DNA of 7,389 bases from an uncultured Prevotellaceae bacterium. GTDB taxonomy: Bacteria > Bacteroidota > Bacteroidia > Bacteroidales > Bacteroidaceae. The stretch covers positions 1 to 7,389 of the forward strand of contig CALZOH010000164.1 of NCBI GenBank assembly GCA_945827465.1, in the 5' to 3' direction. Position numbers and translations under genes: made by a program. The notes below the pieces were generated by a model, which saw only the letters and a list, made by a program, of their open reading frames with translations, did no database searches and was not told where the DNA came from. Below, in pieces: positions 1-5,278 of this stretch; position 1 is the first letter of the stretch, and every line of letters starts with the position of its first letter.

Positions 1-137
1 TCGGCTATGGCGGTAAGTGCTTCCCGAAAGATGTGAATGCCTTTGCCAAGATGACGAAAGGTACTCCCCTCGGAACTCTGCTTGAGCACCTCCACGAACT
101 GAATGTTCACTTCCGTGGATTTGAGGAAAAGATTTAA
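1..137 (+). CDS. Nucleotide-sugar (UDP-glucose-type) dehydrogenase, 3' end only
   Basis: The reading frame enters at base 3 and ends with TAA at 135-137, giving 44 visible residues that begin GYGGKCFPKD. This is the catalytic-cysteine motif of the UDP-glucose/GDP-mannose dehydrogenase family, which oxidises the C6 hydroxyl of a nucleotide sugar to a carboxylate with two NAD+ and so supplies uronic acids for capsule. The helix after it (TPLGTLLEHLHELN) also fits the family's central dimerisation domain. The oddity is the length: well-studied members carry roughly 140-170 residues after this Cys, including the C-terminal UDP-binding domain, whereas here only 38 follow. A hairpin starts 8 bases after the stop, so the gene end looks natural. 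It may be a short-form dehydrogenase or a gene that lost its last domain; the upstream part is outside the window. The family call is firm, the substrate is not. Confidence 0.85.
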   Translation, partial: GYGGKCFPKDVNAFAKMTKGTPLGTLLEHLHELNVHFRGFEEKI

Positions 138-144
138 TTAAAGG

Positions 145-192
145 AAGTCTGTGCAGAGGTGAACCTCGTGAGGTTTGCTTCTGCGCAGGCTT
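145..192 (+). terminator. Long hairpin between dehydrogenase and GT2; terminator or attenuator
   Basis: Bases 145-166 pair with 171-192 around a CGTG loop at 167-170. All 22 positions pair, with G-T wobbles at 148/189, 152/185, 158/179, 160/177 and 161/176. The stem begins 8 bases after the dehydrogenase stop and ends 24 bases before the ATG of the next gene. The 3' side is followed by CTTAATAAC rather than a long T run, so it may terminate inefficiently. I saw no TAnnTTTG promoter between it and the GT2 gene, so GT2 probably depends on read-through. Base pairing is seen directly; the function is inferred. Confidence 0.7.
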
Positions 193-216
193 AATAACAA
201 TGAATACAGATGTGAT

Positions 217-1227
217 ATGTTATCAGTTGTTTGTCCCATTTACAATGAAGAGAAATATATAGCAAAATGTATTGACTCTTTATTGCTTCAAGATTATCCT
301 AAAGACGATTTAGAGATCATCTTTGTGGACGGTATGAGTACAGATAAGACTCGTGAAATTATTGCAACCTACACTGAAAAATATCCATTCATTAAGCTTC
401 TTGATAATCAGAAGAGGATTGTGCCATATGCGATGAATGCTGGCATTAAAGCAAGTAGGGGTGATGTGATTATCAGACTGGATGGTCATGTGGAGTATCC
501 GGTAAACTATTTTTCTGCATTGGTAAAATACTTGAAAGAATTGGGAGCAGATAATGTAGGTGCATTGTGTGAAACACTTCCTTGTGGCCCTTCTTCAAAG
601 GAATATGCTATTGCCGAGGTTTTAAGTAGCTCGTTTGGTATGGGGAATTCATATTTTCGTATTGGCTGTGATGAGGTAAAACAAGTTGACACGGTTCCTT
701 TTGGCTGCTTCAAACGTGAGGTGTTTGATAAGGTTGGACTGTACGATAATGAGTTGATTCGTAATCAAGATGATGAACTCAACGGACGTATTATAAATAA
801 TGGGGGAAAGATATACTTGATACCAAGTATATTTACAAAATATTATGCCCGTGATAAGATTAGTAAGGTTCGGAAGATGTTCTATCAGTATGGTCTATAT
901 AAGCCTTTAGTGAATAAGAAACTTGGAACTCCTGCTACGATTCGACAATTTTTCCCATTGTTATTTGTAGTTGGGTTGATTGTAGGTGGTGTGTTGAGTT
1001 GTCTAAGTTGGGTGATTGCTGCAATGTATGTATTAGTGCTGCTTATATATCTGTTTTTGTCTTTCTACTTTACTATGAAGTCGATTAAGAAAACTAAAAA
1101 GTGGGGGCTTTTATTATACCAACCATTGCTTTATTTTACGGTACATGTTAGTTATGGGTGGGGATATATAGTTGGTATTTATAAAATACTATTGCATAAA
1201 CCGTTTAATGCAGAATCGAATCGTTGA
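217..1227 (+). CDS. Glycosyltransferase family 2 (ExoA-like), membrane-anchored
   Basis: A 336-residue inverting glycosyltransferase of the GT-A fold, predicted to add one sugar to a lipid-linked capsule or exopolysaccharide repeat unit on the cytoplasmic face of the inner membrane. It opens with the typical nucleotide-binding strand (SVVCPIYNEE, residues 3-12), followed by VDGMSTDKT (37-45). The metal-binding DXD-type element is DGH at 89-91, and the QDDE at 184-187 fits the catalytic acid region. VPFGCFKREVF at 160-170 resembles the ExoA/succinoglycan-type subgroup. Hydrophobic segments at about 246-266, 268-288 and 298-320 form a membrane tail. The ATG at 217 is chosen because the conserved fold starts at once; an in-frame TTG at 175 lies inside the hairpin and would add 14 unconserved residues. 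Sampled 60-base blocks are about 27-35% GC, far below the genes downstream, as is common for exchanged capsule genes. The sugar specificity cannot be told. Confidence 0.9.
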   Translation: MLSVVCPIYNEEKYIAKCIDSLLLQDYPKDDLEIIFVDGMSTDKTREIIATYTEKYPFIKLLDNQKRIVPYAMNAGIKASRGDVIIRLDGHVEYPVNYFSALVKYLKELGADNVGALCETLPCGPSSKEYAIAEVLSSSFGMGNSYFRIGCDEVKQVDTVPFGCFKREVFDKVGLYDNELIRNQDDELNGRIINNGGKIYLIPSIFTKYYARDKISKVRKMFYQYGLYKPLVNKKLGTPATIRQFFPLLFVVGLIVGGVLSCLSWVIAAMYVLVLLIYLFLSFYFTMKSIKKTKKWGLLLYQPLLYFTVHVSYGWGYIVGIYKILLHKPFNAESNR

Positions 1228-1289
1228 ATGTTAATAATAGGTGAGTCATGGGGCACTATTGATTAGTAATAATACATGATGGATGGTGC

Positions 1290-1390
1290 ATCACTTGGCT
1301 TCTTGTGGTGATATGATAGGTGCTTTTGTGATAAATGAAATAAACACTGATATATGAAACGATTATTTGACATTGTGGCAAGTTGCAGGC
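1290..1390 (+). repeat. Direct repeat copy 1: decayed leader and start of a sugar transferase gene
   Basis: Bases 1324-1382 match 2839-2897 at a constant offset of 1515 with 55 of 59 identities (mismatches at 1331, 1345, 1346 and 1363). The similarity continues to about 1390 after a 3-base gap. Upstream, 1294-1337 holds two degraded units of about 22 bp of the same repeat that occurs three times before copy 2. Together the two copies bracket the minus-strand ATPase gene. The only substitution in the ungapped coding part (TTA versus CTA, both Leu) is silent. Confidence 0.85.
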
Positions 1391-1437
1391 ATGTAGAGAG
1401 AGCATCCCTCAGTCTTTCAGACAAGAGAGAGGGATAA
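1354..1437 (+). pseudogene. Remnant 5' end of a sugar-phosphate transferase gene
   Basis: An ATG at 1354 opens a 27-codon frame ending with TAA at 1435-1437. Its first ten residues, MKRLFDIVAS, are identical to the start of the intact transferase at 2869, and the next Cys also matches after loss of one Gly codon. After about codon 12 (base 1390) the similarity ends abruptly and the frame runs into the tail of the convergent ATPase gene, overlapping it by 29 bases. The remnant lacks the whole catalytic part, so it cannot be an active transferase. It could still be translated as a short peptide, but nothing suggests a role. It is best read as what is left of an older transferase allele. Confidence 0.8.
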
Positions 1438-2701
1438 CTTTTACTCCATCGGTACGGGTATAGGCCATGTGGCCGCCTGTCAGGACAAGAAGAAGGTCGG
1501 GTTCTCGGAGTGGAGTTTGGCGCTCTGTCTTGTTGTGCTCCTGTATCAGTCGTTTTATTTCAAGGAGATGGGCGGCACCATCCTCTATCTCTCGGCTACC
1601 AAGCTTGCATTCTATGAGTGCATAACGTCCGTCTTCAAGATGGAGCACCAAGTCGGCCTCCAAACCATAGCGATCGCGATAGTAGGATATGTGGCTATGA
1701 AAGTCGGCCGTATAAGCCCGAAGGTCGCGCACGCACATTTGTTCAAAGATGAAACCGAAGGTCTTGAGTTGGGTTTCGAGTGCCTCGGCATTGACTCCCA
1801 TAGCGGCTACGGCAACGGAAGGGTCACAAAAGCAACGCTTGGGCATGCTGCGGATGGCTGTCTTGCTGCGGATGGCGGGACACCAGGCATCAATGTCTTG
1901 TATGACGAAGAGCTTCTCCAAGGCACTGACATAGTCATCGAAGGTGGTTGTGGAGAGGGTTATCTCGCCCGAAGATGTGACATCGGCAAGGATGCTGCTT
2001 TTCTTTGCAAGTGTGCTGATGTTGCGAGCATACGACCGAAGGATTTGGCGTGCAATCTTGGGGTTGCGCTGTTTCCTGTCGATGGCGGAGATATCATTGT
2101 CGCAAACGCTGTTGACATAATCCTTTGCTACCATCATGCCTGCTTTGAGGGATAGTTGGAGTGTAGCCGGCCATCCACCTCGGCATGCCACACGGATGAG
2201 TTCAGGAATATCAAGCTTTCCTATACGTCCGTCAACATCATAGGTGGGGTTGTTGAATAGTTCATGAATGGAAACTTCACCGGAAGAGTCAAGGGATTCC
2301 CAAAGACTCATTGGAAACATCTTCATGCGTGATATTCGTCCTGTACCGGTATGGTAGATTTTATCTTTGTCAATCGTGTTGCTCCCGGTGAGAATGTATA
2401 ATCCAGGAGTTCCTCCAGCCTTGTCAACAGACATGCGTACGGCATCCCATAATACGGGAGCATCCTGCCATTCGTCTATCAGACGTGGGTGTTCGCCTTT
2501 CAGCAATAAGGAAGGCATGGCAGCAGCAGTATGCAAGTACTCTTCCCGTCGGTCTGGGTCTTGCAACTTGATGACACTCTTTGCCATCTGTTCGGCTGTT
2601 GTGGTCTTGCCAGTCCATTTTGGACCTTCTATGAGAACGGCTCCGAAGGCATCCAAACGTTCATGTAGCATACGATCTGCTATGCGTGATAAATAATTCA
2701 T
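1409..2701 (-). CDS. AAA_14-family ATPase with C-terminal DUF4143 domain
   Basis: A 430-residue P-loop ATPase of the common prokaryotic AAA_14 plus DUF4143 architecture, whose biological role is poorly defined. The N-terminal domain shows Walker A GPKWTGKT (26-33), Walker B RLIDEW (73-78, with D76 and E77), a sensor-like LTGS (104-107) and GTGRI (119-123), which may hold the arginine finger. The C-terminal part has the PD-(D/E)XK-like signature of DUF4143: E320 in FIFEQ, D350 in EADLVL and ECK at 364-366. Length and domain order are normal and the frame is intact. It runs against every other gene here, starts just downstream of its own -7 box, and has no visible terminator, so its transcript could run antisense into the GT2 gene. 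No transposase, integrase or recognisable toxin partner accompanies it. Its position between two copies of a transferase leader marks it as an acquired accessory gene. Family call strong, function unknown. Confidence 0.9.
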   Translation of the reverse strand: MNYLSRIADRMLHERLDAFGAVLIEGPKWTGKTTTAEQMAKSVIKLQDPDRREEYLHTAAAMPSLLLKGEHPRLIDEWQDAPVLWDAVRMSVDKAGGTPGLYILTGSNTIDKDKIYHTGTGRISRMKMFPMSLWESLDSSGEVSIHELFNNPTYDVDGRIGKLDIPELIRVACRGGWPATLQLSLKAGMMVAKDYVNSVCDNDISAIDRKQRNPKIARQILRSYARNISTLAKKSSILADVTSSGEITLSTTTFDDYVSALEKLFVIQDIDAWCPAIRSKTAIRSMPKRCFCDPSVAVAAMGVNAEALETQLKTFGFIFEQMCVRDLRAYTADFHSHISYYRDRYGLEADLVLHLEDGRYALIECKLGSREIEDGAAHLLEIKRLIQEHNKTERQTPLREPDLLLVLTGGHMAYTRTDGVKVIPLSCLKD

Positions 2702-2726
2702 TGATGGAATTCATTAATTGTTGGTA

Positions 2727-2734
2727 CAAAGGTA
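2727..2734 (-). promoter_or_regulatory. Bacteroidetes-type -7 box for the ATPase gene
   Basis: On the minus strand this reads TACCTTTG, an exact fit to the Bacteroidetes sigma-ABfr -7 consensus TAnnTTTG. Transcription would begin near 2720, about 20 bases before the ATG at 2701. The region 20-25 bases further upstream is AT-rich, but I see no clear TTG for the -33 element. The gene therefore probably has its own promoter, independent of the capsule operon. Confidence 0.6.
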
Positions 2735-2784
2735 ATGAAAATAAATGAATTAATAAAATTGTTTAGCCTTTCTGCGGCATTTTG

Positions 2785-2850
2785 CTTGGTGTTTTTGTGG
2801 TGATTTGCTTGGTGTTTTTGTGGCATTTCACTTGGTGTTTTTGTGGTAAA
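2785..2850 (+). repeat. Three tandem 23-bp repeats in the transferase leader
   Basis: The core CTTGGTGTTTTTGTGG occurs exactly at 2785, 2808 and 2831, giving a period of 23 bp. The linker after the core varies slightly (TGATTTG, CATTTCA, TAAATGA). A more degraded unit may precede them at about 2766-2780. The array ends 19 bases before the transferase ATG. The period is not a multiple of three and no reading frame crosses it, so it is non-coding. The unit is T/G-rich on the plus strand. It may be a protein-binding or RNA leader element, or simply a slippage-prone array. Confidence 0.85.
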
Positions 2851-2905
2851 TGAAATAAATTCTGATATATGAAACGACTATTTGACATTGTGGCAAGCGG
2901 CTGCG
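2839..2905 (+). repeat. Direct repeat copy 2: leader and start of intact transferase
   Basis: This is the partner of the decayed copy at 1290-1390. The best-conserved part, 2839-2897, covers 30 bases of leader and the first codons of the transferase gene. The copies differ by four substitutions, so the duplication is not a fresh exact target-site duplication. Confidence 0.85.
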
Positions 2906-3459
2906 GGCTGCTTGTGCTGAGTCCTGTATTGCTCGTGGTGGCGATATGGATTAAGCTGGATTCACGTGGGCCTGTGTTCTACAGGCAGGTGCGTGTGGGT
3001 TATAAGAACAAGGACTTCCGTATATTTAAGTTCCGATCAATGAGGATGGGGGCAGACAAGGGAAGTCTGGTGACGATTGGAGGACGTGACCCTCGTATCA
3101 CGCGTTCGGGGTATTTCATCCGCAAATACAAGTTGGATGAGTTGCCTCAGCTGATAAATGTGTTCATCGGGGATATGAGTCTGGTGGGACCACGGCCGGA
3201 GGTGCGCCACTATGTGGATTACTGGACTCCGGAGCAGATGCACGTGCTGGATGTGCGTCCGGGGATCACGGATCCGGCTTCTATCAAGTTCCGCAACGAG
3301 AATGAACTGATGGGACAGGCGGAGAATCCAGAGGAGTATTACATCAACGTAATCATGCAGGAGAAGATAAAGCTCTACTTGGAATATGTGGAGAATGCTT
3401 CGTTTTGGTATGATTTGAAGTTGATTCTCCAAACATTTAAAGTGATAGTGAGGGAGTAG
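2869..3459 (+). CDS. Undecaprenyl-phosphate sugar-1-phosphate transferase (monotopic PglC/WcfS type)
   Basis: A 196-residue bacterial sugar transferase that moves a sugar-1-phosphate from a UDP-sugar to undecaprenyl phosphate, the first membrane step of repeat-unit assembly. The length fits the minimal monotopic class (PglC, WcfS) rather than the long WbaP/WcaJ class with its extra membrane domain. Residues 1-30 form the re-entrant membrane helix with the Ser18-Pro19 break. FKFRSM (54-59), the catalytic Asp90-Glu91 pair in KLDELPQL, VGPRPE (106-111) and RPG (130-132) are all present. The ATG at 2869 has no evident Shine-Dalgarno, as is usual in this phylum. Its start and leader are duplicated 1515 bases upstream, and no -7 box was found just before it, so it may rely on transcription from upstream. 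The aminotransferase gene follows after 113 bases, an arrangement that suggests a 4-amino-6-deoxy sugar substrate, as for B. fragilis WcfS. Confidence 0.93.
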   Translation: MKRLFDIVASGCGLLVLSPVLLVVAIWIKLDSRGPVFYRQVRVGYKNKDFRIFKFRSMRMGADKGSLVTIGGRDPRITRSGYFIRKYKLDELPQLINVFIGDMSLVGPRPEVRHYVDYWTPEQMHVLDVRPGITDPASIKFRNENELMGQAENPEEYYINVIMQEKIKLYLEYVENASFWYDLKLILQTFKVIVRE

Positions 3460-3509
3460 GAGATTTCAGATAGGTTTTCAGGAGGCTTCAGAGATATTCA
3501 ACGACCACT

Positions 3510-3538
3510 CTTGGAACTTGGAACCTGAAACTTGGAAC
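3510..3538 (+). repeat. Heptanucleotide tandem repeat between transferase and aminotransferase
   Basis: Four consecutive 7-base units read CTTGGAA, CTTGGAA, CCTGAAA, CTTGGAA (3510-3537). They are followed by short TAAG/TAAC repeats (3541-3552). The array lies in the 113-base gap between the two capsule genes, 35 bases before the aminotransferase ATG. A change in copy number would alter spacing or RNA structure but no reading frame. The function is unknown. Confidence 0.75.
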
Positions 3539-3572
3539 AATAAGTAAGTAACAATAACAATTTACATAAAAT

Positions 3573-4802
3573 ATGAACATGAAACTGAGAAACATTCCGT
3601 TCTCACCGCCTGATATGACGGAGGCGGAGGTGAATGAAGTGAGGGATGCCATTCTCTCAGGATGGATTACTACTGGTCCGAAGACGAAGGAGTTTGAACG
3701 ACTGATTTCGCTTTGCTGCCAGACAAAAAAGGCGGTGGCTCTGAACTCAGCTACAGCTGCTATGGAGTTGACGCTTCGTGTACTGGGTGTAGGCCCTGGC
3801 GATGAAGTGATAGTTCCGGCTTATACTTATACAGCTACTGCCAGCGTAGGCTGCCATGTGGGTGCTAAAGTGGTGATGGTTGATGTGGGAAGGGATTCGT
3901 TTGAATCCGACTACGATCAGATTGCTGATGCTATTACAGAACGAACAAAAGTGGTGATGCCTGTAGACTTGGGCGGTGTGATGTGTGATTATGACAAAAT
4001 TCTTGCCGCCGTTGAAAGCAAGCGCGAATTGTTCCGTCCTGCGAATGATATTCAGAAAGCGTTCGGTCGTGTGATTGTGCTGGCTGATGCCGCTCATGCG
4101 TTTGGGGCAAGGTGGCACAACAGGATGTGCGGTGAGGTAGCTGATTTTACTTCATTTTCCTTCCATGCCGTGAAGAACCTGACTACGGCTGAGGGCGGCG
4201 CCATCACTTGGAGGTCGATAGAGGGCATTGATGATGAGTGGTTGTACAAACAGTATCAGTTACTGTCGCTCCACGGACAGAACAAGGATGCACTTGCCAA
4301 AACTCAGTTGGGCGCTTGGGAATATGATATCGTAGCTCCCGATTACAAATGTAATATGACGGACATCTCTGCCGCTATAGGTTTGGTGCAGTTGCGTCGA
4401 TATGCAGAAATCCTGAAAAGGCGTCGAGAGATTATCGAAAAATATAATGCGGCTTTAGATGGGTTAAACCTTGATGGAAATAGGGTGGCTTATCTGCAGC
4501 ATTATGGAAATAATTTCCAATCGAGTGGTCACTTGTATTTGGTGAGATTGTTGGGCAAGGATGCGGAATACCGCAATGAAGTGATACGCAAGATGGCTGA
4601 ACGTGGTATTGCTTGTAATGTGCATTACAAGCCGCTACCGATGATGACAGCCTACAAGAGTCTTGGTTTCGACATTAAGGATTATCCTAATGCTTATCGT
4701 CAGTTTGAGAATGAGGTGACACTACCTCTGCACACCCGACTTTCGGACGAAGATGTGGAGTATGTGATTAACAATTTCGTGGAGGTGATATCGGAAGGAT
4801 AA
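3573..4802 (+). CDS. DegT/DnrJ/EryC1-family PLP-dependent sugar aminotransferase
   Basis: A 409-residue fold-type I aminotransferase acting on nucleotide sugars. It replaces a keto group on a UDP- or dTDP-4-keto-6-deoxy sugar (or a 3-keto sugar), with glutamate as the usual amino donor. GWITTGP (30-36), LNSATAAMELTL (57-68), VPAYTYTATA (81-90) and the cofactor-binding DAAHAFG (172-178) are in family order. SFHAVKNLTTAEGGA carries the Schiff-base lysine, K201. Length is normal and the frame intact. ATGs at 3573 and 3579 are both possible; the first is kept because neither has a Shine-Dalgarno. It follows the initiating sugar transferase, mirroring the B. fragilis WcfR/WcfS pair that makes and loads 2-acetamido-4-amino-2,4,6-trideoxygalactose. 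By inference this gene makes the sugar used by its neighbour. The partner 4,6-dehydratase is not in the window. Two hairpins follow, so it is probably the last gene of the operon. Confidence 0.93.
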   Translation: MNMKLRNIPFSPPDMTEAEVNEVRDAILSGWITTGPKTKEFERLISLCCQTKKAVALNSATAAMELTLRVLGVGPGDEVIVPAYTYTATASVGCHVGAKVVMVDVGRDSFESDYDQIADAITERTKVVMPVDLGGVMCDYDKILAAVESKRELFRPANDIQKAFGRVIVLADAAHAFGARWHNRMCGEVADFTSFSFHAVKNLTTAEGGAITWRSIEGIDDEWLYKQYQLLSLHGQNKDALAKTQLGAWEYDIVAPDYKCNMTDISAAIGLVQLRRYAEILKRRREIIEKYNAALDGLNLDGNRVAYLQHYGNNFQSSGHLYLVRLLGKDAEYRNEVIRKMAERGIACNVHYKPLPMMTAYKSLGFDIKDYPNAYRQFENEVTLPLHTRLSDEDVEYVINNFVEVISEG

Positions 4803-4816
4803 GTTGATTAGAATCC

Positions 4817-4856
4817 CAATTGGTCTTTAAACTGATTTTTCGCTAAGGACTAATTG
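4817..4856 (+). other. Stem-loop 14 bases after the aminotransferase stop
   Basis: Bases 4817-4829 pair with 4844-4856 over 13 positions, with wobbles at 4822/4851 and 4826/4847, around a 14-base loop that contains a run of five T. The stem is AT-rich and no T run follows it, so it is a weaker terminator candidate than the next hairpin. It could protect the 3' end of the operon mRNA. Confidence 0.5.
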
Positions 4857-4875
4857 ATTTATAATGGAAATACTG

Positions 4876-4917
4876 AACAGGAAGAGGTATGGGCGTTTGC
4901 TCATGCCTCTTTCTGTT
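4876..4917 (+). terminator. Strong hairpin closing the polysaccharide operon
   Basis: Bases 4876-4894 pair with 4899-4917 around a GTTT loop. All 19 positions pair, with wobbles at 4881/4912, 4888/4905 and 4892/4901. The sequence after the stem is TCGTTATTC, only moderately T-rich. The lower stem is A-rich on the left and T-rich on the right, as in bidirectional terminators. It lies 73 bases after the aminotransferase stop and 49 bases before the next promoter box, which supports a transcription boundary here. Confidence 0.75.
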
Positions 4918-4966
4918 TCGTTATTCAATAGTTTTTGAACCATCTATGGCGATAGAATGTTTTTCG

Positions 4967-4974
4967 TAATTTTG
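4967..4974 (+). promoter_or_regulatory. Bacteroidetes -7 box for the HA-domain/GNAT unit
   Basis: TAATTTTG matches TAnnTTTG and sits in the typical local context CGTAATTTTGCG. The start of transcription would be near 4981, leaving a leader of about 45 bases before the ATG at 5026. The nearest upstream TTG (4935-4937) is too far away for the usual 19-21 base spacing, so the -33 element is weak or absent. Confidence 0.6.
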
Positions 4975-5011
4975 CGACTGCTTCCGATAGTGTAGCAAAT
5001 ATGATTAACGT

Positions 5012-5016
5012 AAGGA
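5012..5016 (+). promoter_or_regulatory. Ribosome binding site for the HA-domain protein
   Basis: AAGGA lies 9 bases before the ATG at 5026. It favours that start over the adjacent ATG at 5029, and it is one of the few purine-rich Shine-Dalgarno matches in this window. Confidence 0.55.
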
Positions 5017-5025
5017 TAAGCAGAT

Positions 5026-5265
5026 ATGATGAACAAGAGAGATTTGAAGTGGCAGGAGAATTATGAACAGTTGAAAGACTATGTGGTGAAATACCGTCAT
5101 CTGCCGAACAAAAAGAAGGTGGAAAACAGAGGACTGCTCAATTGGTGGAAGTATAATAAAAAGATGGTTAGGTTGGGGAAAATGGACGCGGAACGTGTTG
5201 TTCTGCTTGAAGAACTGAACCAACTGAGAGAGGCTGCTCCTGCGCCTCTGCGCTTGGAGATTTAA
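5026..5265 (+). CDS. Stand-alone helicase-associated (HA) domain protein
   Basis: A 79-residue basic protein that is almost entirely one helicase-associated domain (PF03457-like). The aromatic pattern is W9, Y13, L16 and Y19 in the first helix, H25-L26-P27 in the turn, then L38, W40-W41 and N44 in the second, and RLGKMDAER (49-57) leading into the final helix LLEEL. In larger proteins this domain occurs in several copies after a superfamily 2 helicase core and is thought to bind nucleic acid; here no helicase is attached or adjacent. Length equals one domain plus a short tail (APAPLRLEI), so it is complete rather than a fragment. It has a promoter box 52 bases upstream, a Shine-Dalgarno, and a GNAT gene 13 bases downstream, so the two are probably co-transcribed. 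Domain call good; role unknown. Confidence 0.8.
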   Translation: MMNKRDLKWQENYEQLKDYVVKYRHLPNKKKVENRGLLNWWKYNKKMVRLGKMDAERVVLLEELNQLREAAPAPLRLEI

Positions 5266-5269
5266 AAAC

Positions 5270-5273
5270 AGGA
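5270..5273 (+). promoter_or_regulatory. Ribosome binding site for the GNAT gene
   Basis: AGGA lies 5 bases before the ATG at 5279. This favours the ATG over the GTG codon directly before it (5276). Confidence 0.5.
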
Positions 5274-5278
5274 TAGTG

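Noticed and set aside
175..216. TTG at 175 as the start of the GT2 gene
   Set aside because: It lies in the right arm of the 22-bp hairpin and would add 14 residues with no match to the fold; the conserved SVVCPIYNEE begins directly after the ATG at 217.
1354..1437. The 27-codon frame as a functional leader peptide
   Set aside because: Its first 11 or so codons are explained by homology to the transferase start, and the rest is chance sequence overlapping the ATPase gene end.
1469..2155. A 228-codon open frame on the plus strand inside the ATPase region
   Set aside because: It is antisense to the ATPase gene, shows no recognisable domain, and the minus-strand frame carries a complete set of Walker and DUF4143 motifs.
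1391..2784. Insertion sequence or transposon carrying the ATPase
   Set aside because: I see no transposase, terminal inverted repeats or exact short target duplication; the flanking repeat is long, diverged and gene-derived.
2785..2850. CRISPR array
   Set aside because: The 23-bp units follow each other directly with no unique spacers of 30-40 bases, and no cas gene is present.
3037..3432. Minus-strand open frame of 131 codons within the sugar transferase
   Set aside because: It is a shadow of a gene with a full set of catalytic motifs and has no recognisable domain or start signal.
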